From Caldilineaceae bacterium bin5 (GTDB lineage Bacteria; Chloroflexota; Anaerolineae; Caldilineales; Caldilineaceae), in NCBI GenBank assembly GCA_002238445.1, contig MPML01000004.1, positions 1-64,000 on the forward strand: DNA of 64,000 nucleotides, given 5' to 3'. Shown here in pieces: positions 25,961 to 35,126 of the stretch (positions are counted from its first letter, which is position 1; every line of letters starts with the position of its first letter). The translations under genes and the position numbers were made by a program. A model generated the notes under the pieces. That model did not search any database, was not told the origin of the DNA, and saw only the letters and a program-made list of their open reading frames with translations.

Positions 25961-27118
25961 CTACTGGATGTCGATGTCAAACATGCGGGCTGCATTGCCG
26001 CCCAGGATCAGGTTCTTCTCCGCTGTCGAGAGAAAGTCGCAGTGCAGGCGGATGTAGTCCACGGCCTCTTTATAGGTGCACCAGAAGCCGCCGCTGTAGG
26101 GCATGTCCGAGCCCCACATCAGCTTTTCGACGCCGACCTGTTCGCAAAGCCAACTGAGCATCTCCTGGCCTTCGGCGTAGGGATAATCGGGCCACTTGGC
26201 CGGCATAAGAATCTCGGCGCTCATGTTGGGGCGGTTCAGCAGGTCTATCACCCCGTCGGGGATGCCGATTTCGTGGATGATGGCGGCGGGCACCAGCCCG
26301 TGCGTGATCACTGACGGGATGTCATCGTGGGCGTCTGCCCAGCGGCTCAGCTCGCCGACGCGCTCTAAGAATCCTGCGACCCGGTCCTGCTTGCGGGCGT
26401 CGATATACCAGAAGATTGGTATTCCCAGGCGGCGCACCATTTGCCACAGCGGTTCGAATTTGGTGTCGTCGATATGGTCCACGTATCCCTGTAAGGCGAA
26501 TAGCTCCACGCTGAAGTAGAGTCCCTTGCATCCCAACTCTGTAACCGCATGCTCGAGCCGGGCCAGTTCGTCAGGTTGATGCGCGTCTGTCTCGTGAATC
26601 TGCGCCAGGGCGATGAAGCGGTCGGGGTAGCGGCGTAATGCCTCGGCGTAGTATTGGTTGATGTTGGCGCCGTAAACGTGGTCGCTCTGGAGCACGCCCC
26701 GGTCGACGCCGGCCACTTCCATTTCGGCGATCATTCTTTCGGGGGTTGCTTCGAGGTTCTCCAGGGCAGGGGGATAGAACTGCATGACGTAGTCGACGCC
26801 GGCCACTGTAAGCTCGGCCTGGCCGTATCTGCCGAAGCGGAAGTTGACATCGGGCATGGCGTTGATGTCGTCGGAAGGGAAGTCGAGCAGCGGCTCTTTG
26901 ACGCGGGCGCCGTCGCTCTTACGCCAGAAGTCGGTGAAGTCGCGCAGGTGGTACTGCCACAGCTTGCGTGTGAGCGCGGCGCTGGCCGCGCCCGAGCCGG
27001 TCGCAAAGCGGCGGAAGATGTGGGAGTGGGCATCGATGACGAGGGATTTCTTCTCTTGCTCGGACTCGACTTGCCGCCAACCGCCGCCGAAGAATTCCAG
27101 CTTTTTTTCAGTGGTCAT
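25961..27118 (-). CDS. Amidohydrolase family protein (385 aa)
   Basis: Amidohydrolase-2 (ACMSD-like) metal-dependent TIM barrel. VIDAHSHIF gives the HxH metal motif, VITHG a later His, and WGSDMPY the catalytic Asp. Members hydrolyse lactones or amides, or decarboxylate. In this neighbourhood a sugar lactonase-like role is possible but unproven. The length of 385 aa is above the usual ~280-340, because a segment of about 110 residues lies between the HxH motif and the next core strand. The ATG at 27118 overlaps the stop of the upstream epimerase gene by 4 bases (ATGA), so the two are translationally coupled. Confidence 0.82.
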   Translation of the reverse strand: MTTEKKLEFFGGGWRQVESEQEKKSLVIDAHSHIFRRFATGSGAASAALTRKLWQYHLRDFTDFWRKSDGARVKEPLLDFPSDDINAMPDVNFRFGRYGQAELTVAGVDYVMQFYPPALENLEATPERMIAEMEVAGVDRGVLQSDHVYGANINQYYAEALRRYPDRFIALAQIHETDAHQPDELARLEHAVTELGCKGLYFSVELFALQGYVDHIDDTKFEPLWQMVRRLGIPIFWYIDARKQDRVAGFLERVGELSRWADAHDDIPSVITHGLVPAAIIHEIGIPDGVIDLLNRPNMSAEILMPAKWPDYPYAEGQEMLSWLCEQVGVEKLMWGSDMPYSGGFWCTYKEAVDYIRLHCDFLSTAEKNLILGGNAARMFDIDIQ

Positions 27119-28101
27119 TTTTTCTCTATCCAGGATTGAAAGTCGCTCTGCCGCCAGGTGTGTTTGGGGCGATAGCCCAACATGCGGGTCGCTTTTGCGT
27201 GTGACCAGAGTGAGGCATGACCCTTTAATGGGGCCTTCAGTGGTATCTCAGGAACTGCTGGATTTGCGGCTTCAGCGTTGATCGGGCGCAACAGGCGGTT
27301 GATGAGCGCCGGCGTCTGCTCTTTGGAGCAGGTGTCGGCACCGTTGATAAGGAAAACCTCGTGCTTGATCGTGTCGTTCTCAACGGCCAAGCGGAAGGCC
27401 TGCGCGGCGTCGCGGGCGTCGGTGAAAGCCCACAGAATCTTGCGCGGCGCGGGCGGGCCCGGTGTCGGCCAGCCACCTTCGGCGTCCTCTATGGTTTTGC
27501 GATAACGCTGGGTCCATAGCTCTTCGACCGTGAACTGTTGCGCCCAGCCGGAGCGCACGGCCACTTCGGCGCTGGCGCGTTCGAGATACCAGTTGTTATT
27601 GATGCGCAGGCAGATGGTCTGGATGCCATATGAGGTGGAGTACCGCCTGCAGGTGAGTTCGGCCAAGAGTTTGCTCAGCCCGTATTCGTCCTGCGGCTCG
27701 CAGGGATGCTCTTCGTCGAGCGGGAGATATTCTGGAAGGATCTCCTGTTTCTGGAAGGAGAAGCCGGTGGCGGCGCCGGAAGAGGCGAACACGACCTTGC
27801 CGACGCCGGCCTGGATAGCCGATTCGAGGACATTGACCGTGCCGACCACATTTACGTTGAGCAGCTGCGCCGGCGTCATGCGTCCCGGGCCCGGGACGGC
27901 GGCCAAGTGGATCACGGCGTCTTGATCCTGGCACGCCAGGGCAAGCTGGTCCGGCTCCATGATGTCGCCTTGGATGAAGTCTGATCCGTCCACGCGCGGC
28001 GCGGTGCGGCTGAAGCTGGTCACGGAATGACCTGCCTGTAGCAGTACTCTGAGGACATATCCGCCGATCGTGCCGCTGCCGCCGGTTACGAGGATTTTCA
28101 T
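27115..28101 (-). CDS. NAD-dependent epimerase/dehydratase (328 aa)
   Basis: Extended SDR: cofactor motif GGSGTIGG at the N-terminus, catalytic Ser in FASSGAATG and Tyr/Lys in YGLSK. Such proteins epimerise or oxidise nucleotide sugars; uronate dehydrogenases also belong to this superfamily, which would suit the context, but this is not shown. The ATG at 28101 is chosen because AAAGG lies 9 bases upstream; the in-frame TTG two codons earlier has no advantage. It is coupled to the amidohydrolase by a 4-base overlap. The 262 bases upstream (28102-28363) show no gene. Confidence 0.83.
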   Translation of the reverse strand: MKILVTGGSGTIGGYVLRVLLQAGHSVTSFSRTAPRVDGSDFIQGDIMEPDQLALACQDQDAVIHLAAVPGPGRMTPAQLLNVNVVGTVNVLESAIQAGVGKVVFASSGAATGFSFQKQEILPEYLPLDEEHPCEPQDEYGLSKLLAELTCRRYSTSYGIQTICLRINNNWYLERASAEVAVRSGWAQQFTVEELWTQRYRKTIEDAEGGWPTPGPPAPRKILWAFTDARDAAQAFRLAVENDTIKHEVFLINGADTCSKEQTPALINRLLRPINAEAANPAVPEIPLKAPLKGHASLWSHAKATRMLGYRPKHTWRQSDFQSWIEKK

Positions 28102-28363
28102 AGACAAATGCCTTTCAAGCGGACCATAATCTGGAGGGCACCAGGAACAAACAGTTTGGCACCATTCGACTCTTGATTCTCCCTGGGCCGACTACATTCC
28201 TGCTCTTGGTCAGACCACGAAAAGGGGCGTACGGGGTGCGTCCAGACGGCTGCGGCAGGCGCCGATCAGGGCACGAAGCAGTCGGGTTCGCTAACGATCC
28301 ACTTATGTGATGCATCCACGCCAGCGGCCGCCCTCACGTCAGTCTCGATAGTACTTCCCGCTT

Positions 28364-29374
28364 TCACTTTTCCTCCTCCTTCGTCTCCTGCCAAAGCTCA
28401 TGGACGGGGGCGATTTGCCACCAGGCCGGGCCCACCGGCTTTTCCAGCAGCATCGGCCTGATAAAGGCGGCCGCCTTTTCCAGGCCCTCTTTGATCTCAA
28501 TATACTCGCTCTCCATTTCCAGGGTCAGGATGCCGTCATAGCCGACAAAGCGCAACGTCGAAATGACCTCCCGCCAGGTGCGGTCGTCGTGTCCCCAGCC
28601 CGGTATGGTGAACGTCCACGAACGATCCTGGTAGTTCTTGAGGTCGGTCGAGTCGAAGTAGCCGCGCAGCCGCACATTCGGTTCGTGGATCAGTGTATCC
28701 TTGAGATGAACGGCCTGGATGAGTTCGCCCAACTCGTGGATGGCTGCCAGCGGGTCGATCCCCTGCACCCACATGTGTGAGATGTCATAGTTGCAGGCCA
28801 CGACCGGGCCCAGTTCGTCGCGCAAACGGCGCAGTTTGACCGGACTGTGAATCATGTCGTTGATCTGCATTTCGAAGCACAGCGTCACCCCGTGGTCGGC
28901 CGCGATCTTGCCATGCTCTTTCCAGTAGGGGAGTAGCCGCTGCTCCCATTGCCACTCGAGGGCGTCGCGCAGGAAGGGCAGGTCGGTGTTGACGATCCAG
29001 GCCGGCAGACTATCGCCCTCGGCCCCTTCGGGCAGACCGGCCACAAGGGCCAAACGGGTGCAGCCGATCCGCTCCATGAGCTCGCAGGTTTGGCGAAACT
29101 GGCGCGAATATTCCTGGGCAATGCGTCGGTCGGGTACCAGGGGCGTGCCGTGGCCGGCGAACGAGTAAATTTCGAGGCCGTGTGCTGCGTAGATGTCCAG
29201 CCAGCGCTGTAGTTCACCTTGATCAGCGAGCAGCCTGCCGACATCGCAGTATTGCTTTGCAGCAGGACCGACCGCTGCCACCTCGACGGCCTGTACGCCC
29301 TGCTCCTGGCAGAATTGCAGACCCTCTTCGAATTCCAACATATTGATAAAGAAGGTGTTCATGCCGAGTTTCAT
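28364..29374 (-). CDS. Sugar phosphate isomerase/epimerase-like TIM-barrel protein (336 aa)
   Basis: Third xylose-isomerase-like barrel of the window. Candidate metal ligands are Glu in LCFEMQINDM, Asp and His in NYDISHMWVQG, His in AVHLKDT and Glu in LTLEMESEY. The ATG at 29374 has GAAAGG 8 bases upstream and yields a normal N-terminus (MKLGMNTFF); the 50-codon upstream extension is not supported. The C-terminus carries an acidic-basic tail (LWQETKEEEK). It is divergent from the SDR gene at 29709. Confidence 0.82.
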   Translation of the reverse strand: MKLGMNTFFINMLEFEEGLQFCQEQGVQAVEVAAVGPAAKQYCDVGRLLADQGELQRWLDIYAAHGLEIYSFAGHGTPLVPDRRIAQEYSRQFRQTCELMERIGCTRLALVAGLPEGAEGDSLPAWIVNTDLPFLRDALEWQWEQRLLPYWKEHGKIAADHGVTLCFEMQINDMIHSPVKLRRLRDELGPVVACNYDISHMWVQGIDPLAAIHELGELIQAVHLKDTLIHEPNVRLRGYFDSTDLKNYQDRSWTFTIPGWGHDDRTWREVISTLRFVGYDGILTLEMESEYIEIKEGLEKAAAFIRPMLLEKPVGPAWWQIAPVHELWQETKEEEK

Positions 29375-29612
29375 GTCAACTGCCTTTCGCGTGGAGATGA
29401 GTTTCGACTTGGGAACTGCCAGCGCATCTCGCCAATGCGCTCTGGACTGGGAACTGTCCACGTTACCAGTAGAGCGCGGTCCGGATGTAGCGTGTCTGGA
29501 TGACGCGCGGATGCTTGCGGGCATCCTTGCGGGGATTATCTCGCTCTGGCAGGGCCATCATAGAAGAGTCCGCGCAGTTGGTCAATCTCCATTATCCATC
29601 GGCTGATGGCGG

Positions 29613-29641
29613 TTAGCGCTATGTCGTACCTCGTGTATACT
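29613..29641 (+). promoter_or_regulatory. Promoter candidate for the SDR-M24 operon
   Basis: TTAGCG (29613-29618) and TATACT (29636-29641) are 17 bases apart, about 70 bases before the SDR start. The -35 box is poor. The remainder of 29375-29708, the gap between divergent genes, holds nothing else I recognise. Confidence 0.3.
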
Positions 29642-29708
29642 ATCCCCAAATCCACACATCAAGACCCACTGAGATTAATCACCATCCGCGCACCAGGGAG
29701 AACAGAAG

Positions 29709-30539
29709 ATGACGCATACGCGGAGAATGGAGGGCAGGCGCGTACTGGTAACAGGCTCCGGAACCGGTATAGGGCGCGGGGTTGCCCTGGAGTTCGCGCG
29801 CGAGGGCGCGGCGGTCGTGCTGCACTATGCCCACAGTGAAGCCGGGGCCGCGAGCGCGGTTGAGGAAATCCGAAGTGCCGGCGGCAAGGCTGACGTTTTT
29901 CAGGCGGACCTGGCAGATATCGAGCAGGTGAAAGGGCTGGCATCGCAGGCGATCGAGTTTCTGGGCGGGCTTGATGTGCTGGTCAACAATGCTGGCATCA
30001 CGATGAACAAGCCGTTTCTCGAGGTGACGCCCGAGCAGTTTGACACGCTCTACAAAGTGAATATCCGGGGCATGTACTTTTTGACGCAGGCGACAGTGCC
30101 CACCATGATCGGGCAGGGTAGCGGCGCGGTGATCAACCTGACATCGGTGCATGCTTTTGCCGGGATGACCGAGCATACGATCTACGCCGGCACCAAGGCA
30201 GCCATTGTTGGGTTTACGCGCGTCCTTGCCCTGGAGTTGGCGACGAGGGGCGTGCGTGTCAACGCGATTGCGCCCGGCTGGATTCTGGTCGAGAATCATC
30301 TCAAGGTTCTGGGCGAATTCGACCAGGAATCGGCTGGCAACACCATTCCGGCCGGGGTGATTGGCGCGCCGCACGATATCGGCAAACTCGCCCTCTTTTT
30401 GGCGTCGGAGGAGAGCCGCTACATCGTCGGACAGACGCTGGTGATTGATGGCGGCATGCTGGCGATCATGCCGCTAACCGGCGATTTCCGCGAGACGCGA
30501 CAGGAGCAGTGGGGGCAGGGATACGTGCCGGGTCTTTGA
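29709..30539 (+). CDS. Short-chain dehydrogenase/reductase (276 aa)
   Basis: Classical SDR with TGSGTGIG, NNAG, Ser in INLTSVHAF, Tyr/Lys in YAGTK and the C-terminal IDGGML. GGGAG lies upstream of the ATG. It probably acts as a sugar or polyol dehydrogenase, given the surrounding isomerases. It is not closely similar to the other SDR at 20404. A peptidase-family gene follows 37 bases later, a likely operon. Confidence 0.85.
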   Translation: MTHTRRMEGRRVLVTGSGTGIGRGVALEFAREGAAVVLHYAHSEAGAASAVEEIRSAGGKADVFQADLADIEQVKGLASQAIEFLGGLDVLVNNAGITMNKPFLEVTPEQFDTLYKVNIRGMYFLTQATVPTMIGQGSGAVINLTSVHAFAGMTEHTIYAGTKAAIVGFTRVLALELATRGVRVNAIAPGWILVENHLKVLGEFDQESAGNTIPAGVIGAPHDIGKLALFLASEESRYIVGQTLVIDGGMLAIMPLTGDFRETRQEQWGQGYVPGL

Positions 30540-30576
30540 GCTGAGCCGGCCTAAAACCACTTACGGAGAGTAGATC

Positions 30577-31824
30577 ATGTTATTCAATCGGGCGCGGGCC
30601 ATAGACCATATGCGGGAGTATGGGCTGGATGTGCTGGTGGCGACCTCGCCGGTCAATATCACATATTTCACTGATTACTATTGTTGGATCGATCCGCTGT
30701 TCAAAGAGTACATGATGGTGCCGGGTGCATCGGCCAACCTGGCCCAGGCCTATGCCGTTTTTCCGCTTGAGGGCGAGCCGGCGCTGGTCGTCAACCCGCT
30801 GTTTGCCGTCAACGCCGAGGAGCTGTGGGTGAAAGACCTGCACATTTTCGGCAGCGCCGGCCTGGACGACTCGCTGCCGGCGGGTGAAATGCCGCAGGCA
30901 CTGCACCGCTTCCGGGATCTGCTCAGCGCCTCGCATGGCAATGCTACTGCGACTGACGCGCTGCTGAGTATTCTGAACCAGCGCGGGCTGACCGGCGCGC
31001 GCATCGGATTGGAGATGGAGGGCCTGCCACCGGAGACGCATGATCTGATCAGGCGGGCGCTGCCGGAGGCATCGTTGAGAAATTGCGCCGATCTGATCCG
31101 CATGGTTCGCATGGTTAAGAGCGAGGAGGAGATCCGGCTTTTGACCCGTTCGGCGGAGATCAATGAACAGGCGGCGATGGAAGCGCTGGCGATGGCCCGG
31201 GCCGGGCGGCCGGTCTCCGAGCTGGCAGAGCATTACAGGGCCGAGGCGGCGCGGATGGGCGCCGATTTTGATCACTTTGCCTTCGGCGTGCGCGGACTTG
31301 GCATGACGACTGAGACCAACTACGAATTGGCTGAGGACGACGTTCTCTACGTCGATTACGGCTGCATTTACCAGTACTGTTTTTCCGATAGCGGCACGAC
31401 ACTGGCGATGCGAGAGTTGTCGGCGGAACTCAGCGAGCGTTTTGCAGCGCTGCGCGCGTGCATGGACGCGGGCGGGGAGGCGATGCGGCCGGGCGTAAAG
31501 GCGTCGACGGTTGCGACCGCCATGGTCGAGGCGCTGCATGACCGCGGCATTACAGCCTCCTTTCCCCACGGGCACGGCGTGGGCCTGGAGGTTCGCGACT
31601 ACCCAATAGTTGTTCCCGACAACGGGCTGCGCATCAAGGACGACTGTGTGGACCTTCCTTCTGACTTGATTCTGGAGGAGGACATGGTTCTCAATCTGGA
31701 GGCCCCGCTCTTCATGCCCGGCGTAGGTTCTCTGCACATAGAGCAGTCGTATGTGGTGACGCCGGAAGGGAATCGTCCGCTCACAGCCCAACAGAGGCGG
31801 CGACCGGTGGTCATCGGCCACTAG
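30577..31824 (+). CDS. M24 family metallopeptidase, Xaa-Pro dipeptidase/creatinase-like (415 aa)
   Basis: N-terminal creatinase-like domain (residues 1 to about 165) followed by a pita-bread M24 domain. Metal-binding candidates are Asp in YVDYG and FSDSG, His in PHGHGVGLEV, Glu in LNLEAPLF and Glu in HIEQSY, the family's D-D-H-E-E set. It could be a proline dipeptidase or a creatinase-type C-N hydrolase. The ATG has GGAGAG upstream. It is an unexpected partner for an SDR in a sugar region and may act on an amide or imine of a sugar derivative (speculative). Confidence 0.85.
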   Translation: MLFNRARAIDHMREYGLDVLVATSPVNITYFTDYYCWIDPLFKEYMMVPGASANLAQAYAVFPLEGEPALVVNPLFAVNAEELWVKDLHIFGSAGLDDSLPAGEMPQALHRFRDLLSASHGNATATDALLSILNQRGLTGARIGLEMEGLPPETHDLIRRALPEASLRNCADLIRMVRMVKSEEEIRLLTRSAEINEQAAMEALAMARAGRPVSELAEHYRAEAARMGADFDHFAFGVRGLGMTTETNYELAEDDVLYVDYGCIYQYCFSDSGTTLAMRELSAELSERFAALRACMDAGGEAMRPGVKASTVATAMVEALHDRGITASFPHGHGVGLEVRDYPIVVPDNGLRIKDDCVDLPSDLILEEDMVLNLEAPLFMPGVGSLHIEQSYVVTPEGNRPLTAQQRRRPVVIGH

Positions 31825-31876
31825 TCAACGGCCAGCAATTCTGCCAGCCGCGAACGCAGGCAACCGGTGTATCACA

Positions 31877-34654
31877 ATGATAGGATTGGCGCTGCGGCGC
31901 AATTTGAGCAAGTGGCAGCCGATGTCCTTTGTGGTTGCCGGCCTGGTGGTTACGGTTGCTCTGATCGCGGCAATTCCGCTCTTCACCAACGCTGCCCTGG
32001 ACAGGTTTCTGCGTAGCGAACTGGCCGCGCAGGATTCCGAACTGCCTCTCTCCAGCCTGCTCCTGGTACATCGGGTGCCCTTTTCGAGCTCGACTTCGCT
32101 TGAAACGTACAGGCGAGCCGACGACTTCATGCTTCAACGCGCGGCCGTACTTCCGGGCCTGCCGCTAACCGGCATGACCCGTTACGGATCGACGCGCGTC
32201 CTCAAGTTTCTGCCCGAGGCTGACAAAGAACTGCCGGAAGACCTGCGCCAATATCAGTCGGCTGGGCTGGCCTTTCTGACCGGCCTGGAAGATCGCGTGG
32301 AGATCGTGCTGGGCGAGACCTTCGGACAGGTGGATCCCGCTGCGGGGGGCGCGATCCAGGCGCTGGTCAGCGAACGCTTCTTTTACGATCACGACGTTGA
32401 GGTCGGCGATCACATTTTCTTCGGCCTTGACGATCCAGATGTAGTCGCCCCTGTCGAGGTACTGGTCAAGGGCGTGTGGCGGGCAGCCGACGCCGACCGC
32501 GGCTTCTGGTTTGAGGAGCCGGACGCGTTCGCCTTCTACTTCATCGTTTCCGAACCGGACTTCATGGCCCTTGTCGCGCCGATCCTGGGCGACCAGGTGC
32601 GCAAGTATGCATGGTATCTGCTCTTCGACGGTACGGAGATCAGGGTTGACAGAGTAGGTCCCATGCTGGCGGCCATCACGCGCATACAGGCCAGGACGTC
32701 GGGCATCCTGTCGCACGTCGAACTGACGGCGCCCGCGTACGAGCTGTTGAAAAAGTACGCAGACAGGGCGGCCGCGCTGCGGACTTTCCTGCTGCTGCTG
32801 AGCCTGCCAGTGCTGCTCACGCTCCTGCTATACACGTTCATTTCCTCGGACATTATGGTGGCGTCGGAGGAGAGCGAGATCGTCACGCTCAAGAGCCGCG
32901 GCGCGTCAAGCCGGCAAATCGTAGTGATCTATCTGCTGGAAATGTTCGCAGTCGGCGCGCTGTGCCTGATCGTAGGGCTACTGGCGGCTAACGGGGTCAC
33001 GCAGGGGATGGGACAGGTTTATCGATTCCTGACCTTCGCGGCCAGACCGCTGCTTAACCTCTCTTTCACCACACAGGTAGTCTTATTCGCCGGTTTTGCG
33101 ACGCTTCTGGGCATCGGTACGACGCTGCTGTCGGCGGCTGGGGCGGCCAGACGCACCGTCGTAACCCAGCAGCGCAAGAGTGCGCGCGAGGAACTGCTCA
33201 GTCGCGAGCGGCGCGGGGCATGGATTCCGTTTGAGCTGCTGTTTCTGGCAGCTGTGCTCTATGTCTACTGGCGTCTGCGGCAACAGGACCAGTTTCTTCA
33301 GGTCAGCAGGGACGCGTTTGTGGATCCGCTCTTCCTGCTGGCGCCAACCGGGTTTGTCGCCGCGGTGGCGCTCGTTTCGTTGCGGGCGCTTCCAACAATC
33401 ACCGGGCTGTTGGGCCAGGCGGCGAATCGTTTCCTCAGCGTGCCGTTATGGCTGGCCGTAACGCAGATCTCGCGACGGTCGGGCAGCCACCGGCCTTTAC
33501 TCTTCCTGCTGATGTTTACGGTGGCGCTGGGGCTCTTCAGCGCGACCTTCGCCAGCACGCTCGATACGCACTACGCCGATGTCGTCCGCTATGCGGTCGG
33601 CTCCGATCTTGTCATTCAGGTACAGTGGGAGCAGGTGCAGGGAAGTTCCGAGCAGCGCTGGCGCTATCCTCCATTCGCGGTGGTCCAGTCGATTCCCGGG
33701 GTGGAGGCGGCGACGCGCGTGCTGCGGCTGCCGGTTTTCGTTGACGGCCTTGAGGGCAATATTGAAGCGACCGTACTGGGGATCGACCGGGCGGCGTTCA
33801 GCCAGGCCGGATGGTGGCGGGACGACTTTTCGCAAGAGTCTCTGGGCGCGCTGACGAACAGATTGGCGCTGGATTCAAGGGGCGTATTGGTCAGCAGCAG
33901 CTTCATTGAGGAGACCGGGCTGCAGGTAGGAAACGAGCTGTTACTGATCGTCGAAGGCGTCAGCCGTCCGATCCGCTTTACGATCACCGGCGTGCTCAAC
34001 TATTTCCCGACACTGTACCCTGATGACGGCCATTTTTTCGTCGGCAATCTGGACCATATCTATCGGACGATCGGAAACAGGCCATACGATATCTGGATGC
34101 GGCTGGAAGGCGCGGCGAGCCCGGCTGCTATCCTGGACACGCTGCGCGCCCGGGGATTTATCATTACGGCGGCGACCGACAGCCGCTGGGAAACCGCGGT
34201 CTGGCGCACTGACCCGCAGCGCACGGCGCTGTTTGGCATCTTGTCTCTGGGATTCATTGTCGCGATTGTCATCTCCGGCCTGGGTTTCCTGCTGCACGCG
34301 CTATTTGCTCTGCGGCAACGCATCCTGCAGTTTGGTCTTCTGCGGGCAATCGGGCTATCGACAACGCAGATTACCGCTGTTGTCGTGTATGAGAAACTGT
34401 TCCTGGTGCTGCTGGCCGTTGTGGGCGGCACGCTTATCGGGGCACTGACGGCTGCTTTATTTGTGCCCTTGCTGCAGATCGGAACGGCCGTGCACGGCTC
34501 GACGCCGCCATTTGTGGTTGCGCCGGCCTGGGGCCAGGCTGTGAAAATCTATCTTGCATTTGTAGTCATGGTAACTGTCACCCTGGCGATGGTGATCGGG
34601 CAGTTGCGACAGCTGCGCATCTATGAGGCGATCAAGTTAGGGGGACTGGATTAG
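31877..34654 (+). CDS. FtsX-like ABC transporter permease (925 aa)
   Basis: Large MacB/FtsX-type integral membrane protein. It has a first helix near residues 17-39, a long extracytoplasmic region, a helix group around 305-420 with one FtsX-like domain (MVASEESEIVTLKSRGASS is the cytoplasmic loop of that family), a second extracytoplasmic region, and a C-terminal FtsX domain with loop FGLLRAIGLSTTQITAVV. Such permeases work with a MacB/LolD-type ATPase in lipoprotein or peptide export, or cell-envelope signalling. No ATPase gene adjoins it, which is unusual. The ribosome site is weak. It begins 52 bases after the M24 gene and could be cotranscribed or independent. Confidence 0.85.
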   Translation: MIGLALRRNLSKWQPMSFVVAGLVVTVALIAAIPLFTNAALDRFLRSELAAQDSELPLSSLLLVHRVPFSSSTSLETYRRADDFMLQRAAVLPGLPLTGMTRYGSTRVLKFLPEADKELPEDLRQYQSAGLAFLTGLEDRVEIVLGETFGQVDPAAGGAIQALVSERFFYDHDVEVGDHIFFGLDDPDVVAPVEVLVKGVWRAADADRGFWFEEPDAFAFYFIVSEPDFMALVAPILGDQVRKYAWYLLFDGTEIRVDRVGPMLAAITRIQARTSGILSHVELTAPAYELLKKYADRAAALRTFLLLLSLPVLLTLLLYTFISSDIMVASEESEIVTLKSRGASSRQIVVIYLLEMFAVGALCLIVGLLAANGVTQGMGQVYRFLTFAARPLLNLSFTTQVVLFAGFATLLGIGTTLLSAAGAARRTVVTQQRKSAREELLSRERRGAWIPFELLFLAAVLYVYWRLRQQDQFLQVSRDAFVDPLFLLAPTGFVAAVALVSLRALPTITGLLGQAANRFLSVPLWLAVTQISRRSGSHRPLLFLLMFTVALGLFSATFASTLDTHYADVVRYAVGSDLVIQVQWEQVQGSSEQRWRYPPFAVVQSIPGVEAATRVLRLPVFVDGLEGNIEATVLGIDRAAFSQAGWWRDDFSQESLGALTNRLALDSRGVLVSSSFIEETGLQVGNELLLIVEGVSRPIRFTITGVLNYFPTLYPDDGHFFVGNLDHIYRTIGNRPYDIWMRLEGAASPAAILDTLRARGFIITAATDSRWETAVWRTDPQRTALFGILSLGFIVAIVISGLGFLLHALFALRQRILQFGLLRAIGLSTTQITAVVVYEKLFLVLLAVVGGTLIGALTAALFVPLLQIGTAVHGSTPPFVVAPAWGQAVKIYLAFVVMVTVTLAMVIGQLRQLRIYEAIKLGGLD

Positions 34655-34790
34655 GGATTGCTCCGGGAGGGTATGGGGCATGCGATTCTGTTTTCGAACC
34701 GGCGCGCGGCAATGTTTCAAGCTTGTGCGCCGCCTTTGAGCCCTGCAAACCGGGCCCGGCTCTCAGACTATTGGACCTGGCAAATCGTGG

Positions 34791-34819
34791 TTGACATGGG
34801 CAAAGATATGGAGCATACT
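34791..34819 (+). promoter_or_regulatory. Sigma70-like promoter of the Mal-type importer operon
   Basis: TTGACA (34791-34796) and CATACT (34814-34819) are 17 bases apart. Transcription would begin near 34827, leaving a leader of about 300 bases before the SBP start at 35127. No gene is seen in 34655-35126. Confidence 0.55.
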
Positions 34820-35126
34820 GGATGAAGTGGACTGGAAACGGCCCGCAACTCCCAAAAGCATATGCCACGAATGCACGACCAGCGGGAAGTTCCTCTTTCT
34901 CCATACCAAATTCCATGCGCATGATGCGCTCCACAGAAGACGCTGATGTCCAGATAGAGGGGGTGGTGGCACGCGCAATGAACTGAACAGTCGCGGTTGA
35001 AGAACAGACTGCAGGTCGATCTGCTTCGCTTTCGCAACCATGCCGCTGCAGATTGAGGCCGGGCAGCCCAACAGGACTATATTTCTTCTCGCAGATTTCC
35101 CTAACCATAAGGAGACTCAAATCGCC

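Noticed and set aside
30580..31821. 413-codon minus-strand ORF
   Set aside because: Exact antisense shadow of the M24 peptidase gene, whose motifs are clear on the plus strand.
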